Positions 26,056-34,084 of a DNA stretch of 64,000 nt are shown one piece after another. The notes below the pieces were generated by a model. It saw nothing but the letters and a program-made list of their open reading frames with translations, was not told the DNA's origin and did no database searches. How positions within the stretch are numbered: the first letter of the stretch is position 1; every line of letters begins with the position of its first letter. This DNA is from Casp-actino8 sp001510335 (GTDB lineage: Bacteria; Actinomycetota; Acidimicrobiia; Acidimicrobiales; Ilumatobacteraceae). Location of the stretch: positions 124,001-188,000 of the forward strand of contig JAQCEM010000001.1 of the NCBI GenBank assembly GCA_027729635.1. Direction: 5' to 3'. Both the position numbers and the translations under genes were made by a program.

Positions 26056-26986
26056 GGAAGACAAACTCTCGCTACTCATCAAAATCGCACAACAACGATC
26101 CGGACTTGTAATACTCGATGATCTCAAGCAATTGCATTTCAGTCCGAGTGCAATAACTCGACTTGTCTCTCGAGGAATTTTACGTCGAGTTCATCGAGGG
26201 ATGGTTTACGCACTCAGCGATGAGCACCTTAACTTCGAGGCCGAAATCGCTGCCGCTTGTTTTGCAGTTCCTGAGTCTTGGGCATCAGGCGTCAGTGCCG
26301 CTCAATATTGGGAAATCCGAAGAGTCCCTCGAAACAGAGTTGAGATTTCAGTAAATACTAAATTTCATCCAAATCTCACGGGAGTTCGAATCCGCAGAGT
26401 CAACTTCCCCGAGCCAGAAATTGTCACGTCAATCCATGGATGGAGCGTTAGTTCTCCTCAGCAAACCCTTTTCGAGATCGCTCTTGAAGTTGATGATCGC
26501 ACTTTGCTGTCGGCTTACGAAGATTGCCTCAACCGGGAACTAGTGACCATGTCGGGTGTTCGGGAGTTCGGTAGTCGTGCAGTGAAAATGGGGCGCCACG
26601 GATCCGCTCGTTTTCGCAGGGTGATTTTGGGTCGACCTGATGAGTTGCCTATCGCGATGAGCCACCCCGAACTTGAACTTGCTCGAGCTCTAGAGGAACG
26701 AGATCGGCGTTGGCAAAGACAATTTCCCATTGAAATCCCCGGAAGTCACACGATCCACATAGACGTTGCCCGTCCCGACATCAAACTCGGCGTTGAGGTG
26801 GACGGAGAATTACACGACACTGTCGTGGCGATACACCGAGACAAACTTCGAGACATGCAAGCCGCCTTGCTTGGCTGGCAGATTCTCCGACCAACGACCG
26901 CCGACGTTACAGATCACCTTATGGAGGTGATCTCGATGATCAGCCGAACCGTGACCCAACGCACCTTGCAGTTAAAGGTCGCTTAA
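26054..26986 (+). CDS. AbiEi-type antitoxin-domain protein with C-terminal DUF559/VSR-like nuclease domain
   Basis: A 310-residue protein. The N-terminal half is an AbiEi-like winged-helix region: LDDLKQLHFSPSAITRLVSRGILRRVHRGMVYAL, followed by a region with SAAQYWEIRR. The C-terminal part resembles DUF559/very-short-patch-repair endonucleases: HIDVARPDIKLGVEVDGELHD, then RDKLRDMQAALLGWQILR, with acidic residues of a PD-(D/E)xK fold. No AbiEii-type toxin partner is adjacent. ATG at 26054 is preferred over TTG at 26048; no Shine-Dalgarno is visible. Role is unknown; such genes are often multi-copy in actinobacteria. Codon use looks AT-richer than its neighbours. Confidence 0.85.
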   Translation: MEDKLSLLIKIAQQRSGLVILDDLKQLHFSPSAITRLVSRGILRRVHRGMVYALSDEHLNFEAEIAAACFAVPESWASGVSAAQYWEIRRVPRNRVEISVNTKFHPNLTGVRIRRVNFPEPEIVTSIHGWSVSSPQQTLFEIALEVDDRTLLSAYEDCLNRELVTMSGVREFGSRAVKMGRHGSARFRRVILGRPDELPIAMSHPELELARALEERDRRWQRQFPIEIPGSHTIHIDVARPDIKLGVEVDGELHDTVVAIHRDKLRDMQAALLGWQILRPTTADVTDHLMEVISMISRTVTQRTLQLKVA

Positions 26987-27007
26987 CCCCAAAGCGGTAA
27001 TTATCCA

Positions 27008-27059
27008 CCACTTTGGAATCTAGTTACCGCCTAGCGGCAGCCACATTCCAAAGTGGCAG
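27008..27059 (-). repeat. Right 52-bp palindromic terminal inverted repeat
   Basis: Inverted partner of 25947-25998, ending ATTCCAAAGTGGCAG. The outer 15 bp and the inner 12 bp match without change; differences fall in the central loop and one flanking triplet. Confidence 0.9.
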
Positions 27060-27071
27060 GAATGGGTACGG

Positions 27072-28793
27072 TTAGCGGGCGGGGACGGTGTAGGTGTCTT
27101 TGCCGGACTTCAAAACGGTTCCGGGCACTGCACCATTGGCCACACCGTTCTCCACAATCGTCACGCCATTCACGAGAACTCGCTTCACTCCAAACGAACC
27201 AGCCGTCAATCGCGATGAGTTACCCGGAAGGTCGGTCACCAACATCGCATCTTCAGAGCCAATTTCATCTGGATTGAACACCACAACATCGGCGCAAGCA
27301 CCTTCACGCAACTCGCCACGGTCAACCAACCCGAACAATTTTGCTGGTTGCGACGTCATCATCTTCACCGCAAATTCAACGGGCACCAACTTGCGGCCAC
27401 GAATACAGTCGGCAAGCCAACGAGTCGGGTACGGAGCACCACACATGCGGTCTAAGTGAGCACCAGCATCGGAGCCGCCGATCATTGCTCGACTATCTTG
27501 CCACAACTCGGCCCGCATTCTCCATGATTCGGCATCATCATCTTGCGGGGTCGGCCACAAAATCGTTTTCAATTCGTCGGCGATCACGATGTCAAGCAGC
27601 GTTCCGAACGAACTCATACCGCGTTCGTTAGCAACATCGCGAACAATGCGACCCTTCAAACCTTCGTTTGCTGCCGAATAGGTATCGCCGATGACGTAGT
27701 CGCCCCAATCGGCCAATCGGCGGAACACACCTGCGGCTTGCGACAAACTATTTTCAAGCATGCGCACCCGAGTATCGGGATCTTGCAATCGCTGAATTCG
27801 CTCTGCTACCGGCACGCCCAAAATCTGCTGCCAACCTGGCAACAACCACAAGCCACAAAAGTTCGAAAAACTCATATTCATTGGTACTTGTACGGGCATC
27901 GTGAGGGCAACAACTTTTCCACCCAACTCAATTGAACGGTCGTAAGCAGAAATCTGTCGCGGCACGCGATCGGCCTCACGCGAATCAACCGTCAAAACGT
28001 TCCAGTTCATTGGACGGTTTGCTGCAGCACTCATGAGTCCGAGCAATTCAATTTCGTCATCAGCGAAACGATCTAAACAACCGGGAACAATTCCTTCAAG
28101 CGTGGTGCCTTCGTGCAAACCAACTTCTTCACACAACGCAATGAGTTCATCGTGTGTCGCCCAACGGCTTGCAACCGGCTCGCCGTCACCATCGCTGTGC
28201 GATGTGCTGTTGGTAAACGAAAAACCTAAGGCGCCCGACTGAATTGACTTCGCAAGTTCGGCGCGCATTTCAGCAATATGTTCGTTTGATGCCTCAGCGC
28301 CGACAGCGGCTGGTCCCATTACATAGCGACGAATTGCGCAGTGCCCCACCAGAAATCCGGCATTGACAGAAATGTTTCCTTCAAGGCGACCCAAATATTC
28401 GGCAAAAGTTTCCCAAGACCAGTCGGTGCCGTTTTCAAGTGCCGCCAACGGCATGCCCTCAACCTTGGACATCATCTTGCGCAAGTAGTCAGCGTCGCCT
28501 GGGATCAAGGGGGCAAGGGTAAATCCGCAGTTGCCACCGATAATCGTCGTTACACCGTGCACACTTGACGGACTAGCCGTTGGGTCCCACAAAAGTTGTG
28601 CGTCGTAGTGAGTGTGCGGATCAACGAATCCGGGCGTCACGATGCAACCTGTTGCATCGATCACTTCGGCGGCGTCCTGCTCGACGACTCCGATCGCAAC
28701 GATCCGACCGTCCTTGATACCGATATCGGCTACTCGCGATGGCGAACCTGTTCCATCGACCACTGTTCCGCCACGAATCACTTTGTCGAGCAT
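27072..28793 (-). CDS. D-aminoacylase-type amidohydrolase (amidohydrolase 3 family)
   Basis: A 573-residue metal hydrolase. The N terminus MLDKVIRGGTVVDGTGSP and the DPHTHYDAQLLWDP metal motif fit N-acyl-D-amino-acid deacylases, as do GVTTIIGGNCGFTLAP (with the family Cys), GHCAIRRYVMG, and SDAGAHLDRMC near the C terminus. In this setting it may cleave an amide or a ring product of catabolism rather than a D-amino acid. ATG at 28793 places the start at the usual position; the upstream extension is non-conserved. It diverges from the aldehyde dehydrogenase across operator 6. Confidence 0.86.
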   Translation of the reverse strand: MLDKVIRGGTVVDGTGSPSRVADIGIKDGRIVAIGVVEQDAAEVIDATGCIVTPGFVDPHTHYDAQLLWDPTASPSSVHGVTTIIGGNCGFTLAPLIPGDADYLRKMMSKVEGMPLAALENGTDWSWETFAEYLGRLEGNISVNAGFLVGHCAIRRYVMGPAAVGAEASNEHIAEMRAELAKSIQSGALGFSFTNSTSHSDGDGEPVASRWATHDELIALCEEVGLHEGTTLEGIVPGCLDRFADDEIELLGLMSAAANRPMNWNVLTVDSREADRVPRQISAYDRSIELGGKVVALTMPVQVPMNMSFSNFCGLWLLPGWQQILGVPVAERIQRLQDPDTRVRMLENSLSQAAGVFRRLADWGDYVIGDTYSAANEGLKGRIVRDVANERGMSSFGTLLDIVIADELKTILWPTPQDDDAESWRMRAELWQDSRAMIGGSDAGAHLDRMCGAPYPTRWLADCIRGRKLVPVEFAVKMMTSQPAKLFGLVDRGELREGACADVVVFNPDEIGSEDAMLVTDLPGNSSRLTAGSFGVKRVLVNGVTIVENGVANGAVPGTVLKSGKDTYTVPAR

Positions 28794-28878
28794 GTCCAAC
28801 CATCTTTCTCTGAGACCTATTGCCGAGGTCACGGCCTAGGTGGCCTCGGGAAAACTATTGTCATTTTCCGATGCAATG

Positions 28879-28901
28879 GAATCTGACGGTGCGTCAGATT
28901 G
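28879..28901. promoter_or_regulatory. Operator site 6 of the TCTGAC-N5-GTCAGA regulon
   Basis: Arms AATCTGAC and GTCAGATT are perfect over 8 bp, between divergent genes starting at 28793 (-) and 28953 (+). Its spacer GGTGC is identical to that of site 5. Confidence 0.75.
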
Positions 28902-28952
28902 TAGCCTTGCCATGGCATTCGTGCTGTGGCGAGTCCGCACCAAGGGGGAAAT

Positions 28953-30434
28953 ATGTCAGGATCAGGTTCAGCAGTTGACAAGACGTACAAGATGCTCATC
29001 GGCGGCGAATGGGTGCTTGGCGACGAGGGCACGACGCCCATCATCAACCCCGCAACTGAAGAAATCGTGGGCTACGCCCCCGAGGCATCAGTCGCTCAGG
29101 CCGAAGCCGCCGCCCAGGCCGCCCAAGACGCTTTCCCCAAATGGTGGCGCACTCCCCCGGCTGAGCGCGCTCGACTTTTGCAAGCCCTCGCCGACACCTT
29201 GCGCGAACGCCAAGGCGACCTCGTCCCGTTGATCATGAGCGAAACTGGCGCCACTGCGATGGTCGGTTCGCGCATGCAAGTTCCCGTCGCCATTGAACGC
29301 TTTGAGCGTTACGCCAAGAGCGCAGCGCGCAGCCTTGATATCGCTCTCCCGCCGTCAGCAATGCAAGCGACTCCGCTCGCTGCTGGTGGTCTCATTGGTG
29401 GCGTTGTTCAGCGTCAACCAGTCGGTGTCGTTGCCTGTATCTCGCCATACAACTTCCCCGTTGTCAACATGGCTGGAAAGATTGCACCCGCTCTCGCCGT
29501 TGGTTGCACCGTTGTCATGAAGCCTGCACCGCAAGATCCGCTCGCCGTGATTGAACTCGCTGAAATCATGCATGAGGTTGGCTTCCCACCCGGAGTGGTC
29601 AACATCATCACGTCATCAAGCCCAGCGCCTGCTGCAGCACTCACAACAAGTCGCAATGTCGACATGGTGTCGTTCACTGGTTCAACTGGTGTTGGTGTGC
29701 GCATTATGGAAGCAGGCGCCGCAACAATGAAGCGTCAACTGCTTGAACTTGGCGGCAAGGGTGCCGGTCTTGTTCTGTATGATGCCGACATCTCTAAAGC
29801 TGTCGGTGCGATCCAAAGCGTGTGGGCCTTCCACAGTGGACAGATTTGTACAGCACCAACTCGCGCGATTGTTCATCGCAGTCGTTACGACGAACTCGTC
29901 GCCGCATTGGCAAATGTTGCTCCCAACTTGAAAGTTGGTGACCCGACTGCAATGGACACCTTGGTTGGACCAGTTATTTCGGCTGCACAACGTGGACGCA
30001 TCGAGGGATACATCCAGGCCGGCGCCGACGAAGGTGCCGAAATCATCGTTGATGGTCGTCGTCCAGCACACATGGAACGCGGGTTCTACGTTGCGCCAAC
30101 ATTGATTGCCGGGTGCACGTCAACAATGACTCCAGTCCAAGAAGAAATCTTTGGACCAGTTGTCGTCGTCGTTCCGTTTGACGACGAAGAAGAAGGCATC
30201 GCGATCGCAAACAGCACTGAATTCGGCTTGTATGACTATGTTTTCTCGCAAGACTCTGATCGCGCCTACAAGATTGCTCGTCAGCTTCGCAGCGGCAACG
30301 TTGGCATCAACTCAGCCCAACGAAATCATGAAGCCCCATTTGGTGGTTTCAAGATGAGCGGTGTTGGTCGTGATGGTGGCGACTTCGGAATGCTGTGCTA
30401 TACCGAAATGCAATCAATCATTTGGCCTGGCTGA
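28953..30434 (+). CDS. NAD(P)-dependent aldehyde dehydrogenase
   Basis: A 493-residue ALDH. Landmarks in order are CISPYNFPVVNM, KPAPQDPL, the cofactor loop FTGSTGVGV, the general base Glu in LELGGKGAG, the catalytic Cys in GQICTAPTR, and EEIFGPVVVVVPF. The usual GGKSP/GGKN reads GGKGA, a mild variant. AAGGGGGAA lies just before the ATG. It likely oxidises an aldehyde formed during side-chain or ring breakdown. It is a single gene, regulated through operator 6. Confidence 0.91.
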   Translation: MSGSGSAVDKTYKMLIGGEWVLGDEGTTPIINPATEEIVGYAPEASVAQAEAAAQAAQDAFPKWWRTPPAERARLLQALADTLRERQGDLVPLIMSETGATAMVGSRMQVPVAIERFERYAKSAARSLDIALPPSAMQATPLAAGGLIGGVVQRQPVGVVACISPYNFPVVNMAGKIAPALAVGCTVVMKPAPQDPLAVIELAEIMHEVGFPPGVVNIITSSSPAPAAALTTSRNVDMVSFTGSTGVGVRIMEAGAATMKRQLLELGGKGAGLVLYDADISKAVGAIQSVWAFHSGQICTAPTRAIVHRSRYDELVAALANVAPNLKVGDPTAMDTLVGPVISAAQRGRIEGYIQAGADEGAEIIVDGRRPAHMERGFYVAPTLIAGCTSTMTPVQEEIFGPVVVVVPFDDEEEGIAIANSTEFGLYDYVFSQDSDRAYKIARQLRSGNVGINSAQRNHEAPFGGFKMSGVGRDGGDFGMLCYTEMQSIIWPG

Positions 30435-30475
30435 AAAAGATCAGTATTAGATAAGCAATTAAAACGTCGCGACGT

Positions 30476-31375
30476 TCACTGACACTTCGCTACAACGTTT
30501 GTGGCGAAGTCATCAATAAACGGCTTGTAAGCCGCCGACATTTCAGCGAGACCGGCGTGGTCTCCTGCTGAGGGATTTCCGAGCGCCCAAGGCATACATA
30601 GCGTTCCGGTCATCCCCATTTCTTCTTCGGCACGCTTGTACAAATCGGCCGTCGGCATTGCATACAAACCGCAAATGATTTCGAAGTTGTCATTTTCACG
30701 ACCGTACTCACGCAAATAGGCCCTGAGTTTGTTGATATACATCTTTGCTTCTTCGACTGGATACGCGTTACCAATCCATCCGTCTCCAACTTTTGCTGCT
30801 CGCTTGAGCGCAGCATCGGTGTGGCCGCCGATATAGATCGGGACTCGCGAAGGAGGTGATGGTTCCATCGTTACCGCAGGAATGTCGTAGTACTCGCCGT
30901 GGAATTCAACCCAACCGCCACCCCACATGGCGCGCAACGCTTCAACCATTTCAGTCAGACGCTTACCCCGATTCGAGAAGTCTTGACCTTGTAGATCAAA
31001 TTCTTCTTTCATCCAACCCGCACCCGCGCCAAGCGCAACACGACCATCCGACAAAACAGATGCAGTGGCAATTTCTTTAGCCAACTGCAAGAGCGGACGA
31101 TGGCCAGCAACATAGATGTTGGTCGTGAAGTTCAATTGCTTGGTCACGCTGGTCATTGCACCAATCAACACCCACGGATCAGGCCAAGCGGTTTCTGGTT
31201 CCCAAATCGGTCGGCCATCGGGGTGCGGCGAATATGGGTACTTCGACTGCAAATTCTTGGGGTACACCAGGTGATCGCTCACCATTAAGCCGTGATACCC
31301 GGCTTCATCAAGTAACTGAGCAATATGCACCAGTTGTTTTGTCTTCATAAATGCCGTCGCACACCAGAACTTCAT
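30476..31375 (-). CDS. LLM-class (F420-type) oxidoreductase
   Basis: A 299-residue luciferase-like monooxygenase-fold protein. It has MKFWCATAFM at the start, GLMVSDHL, TNIYVAGHRPLLQLAKEIATASVLSDGRVALGAGAGWMKEEF, and IYIGGHTDAALKRAAKVGDGW, the set seen in actinobacterial F420-dependent members. The second of two ATGs (31375) is chosen because GGAGG is 6 nt upstream; the first at 31378 is too close. Operator 7 lies 11 bp before the start. LLM proteins recur in actinobacterial steroid regulons, but no substrate can be named. Confidence 0.86.
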   Translation of the reverse strand: MKFWCATAFMKTKQLVHIAQLLDEAGYHGLMVSDHLVYPKNLQSKYPYSPHPDGRPIWEPETAWPDPWVLIGAMTSVTKQLNFTTNIYVAGHRPLLQLAKEIATASVLSDGRVALGAGAGWMKEEFDLQGQDFSNRGKRLTEMVEALRAMWGGGWVEFHGEYYDIPAVTMEPSPPSRVPIYIGGHTDAALKRAAKVGDGWIGNAYPVEEAKMYINKLRAYLREYGRENDNFEIICGLYAMPTADLYKRAEEEMGMTGTLCMPWALGNPSAGDHAGLAEMSAAYKPFIDDFATNVVAKCQ

Positions 31376-31386
31376 CATCACCCTCC

Positions 31387-31409
31387 GTTTCTGACACTCT
31401 GTCAGATGA
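31387..31409. promoter_or_regulatory. Operator site 7, overlapping the crotonase start codon
   Basis: Left arm GTTTCTGAC, right arm GTCAGA. The right end covers the ATG at 31406 and touches the ATG at 31409, and the left end is 11 bp from the LLM start. One dimer could block both divergent genes. Confidence 0.75.
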
Positions 31410-32185
31410 TGAGTGATCTTGACAGCATTGACGACCCAATTGTTCAGGTCGAGATACACGAAAACGCCTCTGGCAAGATTGCGGTGGTCAGGCTGAACCG
31501 ACCCGAAGCACGCAATGCCTTGAATGCCGCCCTTTCGGCCACACTCCCCGCGGCTATCTCACAATGCGATTCTGATCCGAACATCCGCGCCATTGTTTTG
31601 ACTGGCGCCGACCCAGCCTTTTGTGCGGGCTTTGATTTACGCGATGTTTCGGGTGGAGAAAAGAAAGGTGAGAACCCGCACCCTGGATACTGGGGAGCAC
31701 TTCCTCCGACACGAGTTCCCGTGATCGGTGCAATCAATGGCGCTGCCATCACCGGAGGATTTGAAATTGCATTGGCGTGCGATTTCTTAATCGCTTCAGA
31801 CAAAGCCCGCTTCGCCGACACTCACTCAAAAGTTGGCATGGTTCCTGGCTGGGGCCTCACTGTCAAACTGCCACGCCTCATCGGCACCGGTCGCTCTCGA
31901 CGAATGAGTCTCACTGCAGAAATGATTAATGCGCAAACTGCACTTGATTGGGGGCTCGTCACCGAAGTCGTCGCTCACGACCAATTGTTAACTCGCGCAC
32001 TAGAGGTTGCTGAATCAATAGCTAACAACCACGCCAGCGCGATCACTGCAATTCGTTCGCTGTACGAGGAGGTAGCACCACTGGGTAATAGTGATGCGGC
32101 GTACGCCCTTGAAAATCAACGTGCGCGCGAATGGGCCAAGTTACGCGCTCAGCAGATTGCCGAACAGAAATTGGGCGACAAATAA
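31409..32185 (+). CDS. Enoyl-CoA hydratase/isomerase family protein lacking both usual catalytic Glu
   Basis: A 258-residue crotonase. The oxyanion-hole regions FCAGFDLRD and GAAITGGFEIALACDFL are present. At the position of the first catalytic Glu (usually in a QPE segment) the sequence reads ADTHSKVGMVPGWGL, and the second Glu position reads RRMSLTA, so both acids appear replaced. This HSKVG-PGWG variant is recalled as a recurrent actinobacterial subgroup. It may be a CoA-thioester isomerase, hydrolase or binding protein. Starts at 31406 and 31409 are both possible; no Shine-Dalgarno, probably leaderless. Its TAATG overlap couples it to the LLM gene. Confidence 0.85.
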   Translation: MSDLDSIDDPIVQVEIHENASGKIAVVRLNRPEARNALNAALSATLPAAISQCDSDPNIRAIVLTGADPAFCAGFDLRDVSGGEKKGENPHPGYWGALPPTRVPVIGAINGAAITGGFEIALACDFLIASDKARFADTHSKVGMVPGWGLTVKLPRLIGTGRSRRMSLTAEMINAQTALDWGLVTEVVAHDQLLTRALEVAESIANNHASAITAIRSLYEEVAPLGNSDAAYALENQRAREWAKLRAQQIAEQKLGDK

Positions 32186-33213
32186 TGCGCGTCTACGCAG
32201 GTATGGATCCGCGACTACCTATTCGCGATATTGGCGCGCATGCGCAACGTATTGAACGACTCGGATACGACGGTCTGCACATTGCCGAAACAGTTCACGA
32301 TCCGTTTTTGGCATCGATGGCCGCGCTTCAAGCGACAACAAGTTTGACGGTTCGCACGTCAGTTGCTCTTGCCCTTGTACGTAGTCCTATGGCAATCGCG
32401 TATTCAGCGTGGGATTTAGCAGCGCTCTCTGACGGGCGTTTCCAACTAGGTCTCGGAACCCAAATTCGTCCGCACATTGAACGTCGGTTCGGCGCCCAGT
32501 TTGATAATCCCACTGGTCGCCTCCGTGATCACATCGGAGCTGTAAATGCCTGCTGGCGGGCTTTTGAAGGACTAGAAGCGATCGATTTTAGCAGTGAGCA
32601 CTACACCTTGAATTTGCTCACGCCAAACTTCACACCTGATCCGCTGCCCGCTCACATTGAGCGACCAAACATTTGGATGGGTGGAGTCAACAAAAAACTT
32701 GTTGAGCTTGCTGGACAAATCGCTGACGGCTTTGTGACGCACCCAACCAACAGTCATCCGCGATATTTGCGAGAGTTGTGTCGACCTGGTTTACAAGTGG
32801 GCGCAGATGCATCAGGCCGCAGTCTTTCCAATATTGAGCTTGTGGTCGGCACGCAATGGATACTTGGTAAAACTCAAAGCGATCTTGATGAGCGACGAGA
32901 GCACAATCGGCGGCTCTTGGCCTTTCTTTATTCAACTCCCGCATACGAACGAACTCTTGAATTGTTCGGTTGGAGTGAATTAGCACCGCAATTGCGCGCC
33001 CTTATTCGCGGACAACGGTGGGGCGATCTATCAACTCTCGTCACCGATGAAGTTCTTGACACACTCGTGCCGCAAGCAACTTTTGCTCAGTTGCCCGATG
33101 TTGCGATCGAATGGTTTGACGGGTTGGCTGACGGAATTCTTGTTGCTGCCCCGCCCGACGATTCACATGATCAACTGCTCAAGTCAGCGATTCACGAATT
33201 ACGCAATCGTTGA
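32185..33213 (+). CDS. LLM-class F420-dependent oxidoreductase
   Basis: A 342-residue LLM-fold protein beginning MRVYAGMDPRLPIRDIGAHAQRIERLGYDGLHIAET. It shares LALVRSPMAIAYSAWDLAALSDGRFQLGLGTQIRPHIERRFG and IWMGGVNKKLVELAGQIADGF with a class of actinobacterial F420-linked proteins. The ATG overlaps the crotonase stop by one base (TAATG). Its last 22 bp overlap the 3' end of the convergent SDR. The substrate is unknown; a redox step in steroid catabolism is the contextual guess. Confidence 0.86.
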   Translation: MRVYAGMDPRLPIRDIGAHAQRIERLGYDGLHIAETVHDPFLASMAALQATTSLTVRTSVALALVRSPMAIAYSAWDLAALSDGRFQLGLGTQIRPHIERRFGAQFDNPTGRLRDHIGAVNACWRAFEGLEAIDFSSEHYTLNLLTPNFTPDPLPAHIERPNIWMGGVNKKLVELAGQIADGFVTHPTNSHPRYLRELCRPGLQVGADASGRSLSNIELVVGTQWILGKTQSDLDERREHNRRLLAFLYSTPAYERTLELFGWSELAPQLRALIRGQRWGDLSTLVTDEVLDTLVPQATFAQLPDVAIEWFDGLADGILVAAPPDDSHDQLLKSAIHELRNR

Positions 33214-34061
33214 ATCACTTCGCGTGAAACGACTTCTTGACCCGACAGAGCAATAGCTTCGGCATTTCCTTCAATGAGCCAACGAGTTGCGCTTGCAACA
33301 TCTTCTGGTCCTTTGCCAGTCACTTCACGACCTTCGCGTTGCGCACGCATCAACATAACTTCGGTTGTTACGTGACCTGGATTCAAGCTGTATGCCCGGA
33401 ATCCTTGCGACGAATACTCGGCATGCATCACACCCGCAATGCGGTGGGCAGCACCTTTGGCCATTGCGTAAGCGACTCCCCAGCCACCCTCGCCTGCAGG
33501 TTTATTGGGCACAAGAGAAGCAGCGCCCGACGTGAGATGCACAAACACTCCGCGCCCACTGCTCAGCATTCCAGGAAGAAAACTCTTCAACAAAATCACC
33601 GATGCAATGGCGTCACCTTCAATGACCTTGCGCAGATTTTCAATCGGCAGATCTTGCAGCCAATCGTTCACTCCTGGGCCTTGATAGATCGCATTGGATA
33701 TCAGGGTGTCAACAGCACCAAATTCTGCCAGTGCCGATTGTGCTGCACGAATCACACTCGATTCGTCAGTGAGATCCATCGCAACCGCGATTGCTTGCGC
33801 ACCTAGTTTTTGACATTCATGCGCAACCTCGGCGACCGAACCCGAAAGATCCACGCCCGCCAGAGGATCATTCAGTGATGTTCCAGAAAACTTGGCACCA
33901 CCATCAACCGAACGTGCCGTCAGAACCAGCGAATGACCCTGCTCGGCCAATGACAAAGCGATCGCTCGGCCGATTCCGCGGCTCGCTCCAGTCACCATGA
34001 TCACTCGGGGCACAACTGTTGGCGCTTCGTGAGTGCGAACGTCCGCTACTGAACTATTCAT
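33192..34061 (-). CDS. SDR family oxidoreductase, paralogue of 9157-10044
   Basis: A 289-residue SDR with VTGASRGIG, SNAIYQGPG, LTSGAAS and AYAMAK as the YxxxK site. It shares the insertion after strand two (GVDLSGSVAEVAHECQKLG) with the SDR at 9157-10044. ATG at 34061 has TACAGT 7 nt upstream and no Shine-Dalgarno, so it is probably leaderless. Only 23 bp separate it from the divergent SDR at 34085. Confidence 0.86.
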   Translation of the reverse strand: MNSSVADVRTHEAPTVVPRVIMVTGASRGIGRAIALSLAEQGHSLVLTARSVDGGAKFSGTSLNDPLAGVDLSGSVAEVAHECQKLGAQAIAVAMDLTDESSVIRAAQSALAEFGAVDTLISNAIYQGPGVNDWLQDLPIENLRKVIEGDAIASVILLKSFLPGMLSSGRGVFVHLTSGAASLVPNKPAGEGGWGVAYAMAKGAAHRIAGVMHAEYSSQGFRAYSLNPGHVTTEVMLMRAQREGREVTGKGPEDVASATRWLIEGNAEAIALSGQEVVSREVIQRLRNS

Positions 34062-34068
34062 AATCAGC

Positions 34069-34078
34069 ACTGTACGGT
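34069..34078. promoter_or_regulatory. Symmetric bidirectional leaderless promoter
   Basis: On the plus strand TACGGT (34073-34078) lies 6 nt before the ATG at 34085. On the minus strand TACAGT (34074-34069) lies 7 nt before the ATG at 34061. The two -10 boxes share the TA step at 34073-34074. Confidence 0.6.
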
Positions 34079-34084
34079 GGGCAC

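Larger units (their letters stand above)
25947..27059 (+). mobile_element. Candidate cassette: solo AbiEi/DUF559 gene between palindromic inverted repeats
   Basis: A 1113-bp unit consisting of two 52-bp inverted repeats and one gene, with little else. No transposase is encoded and no target duplication is evident at the outer ends. It separates the binding-protein gene from the amidohydrolase gene inside the steroid island. Mobility is inferred from the repeat layout only. Confidence 0.55.

Noticed and set aside
30463..30476. Palindrome AACGTCGCGACGTT between aldehyde dehydrogenase and LLM genes
   Set aside because: It lies at the convergent 3' ends, has no T-tract and no second copy in the window, so neither operator nor terminator is supported.
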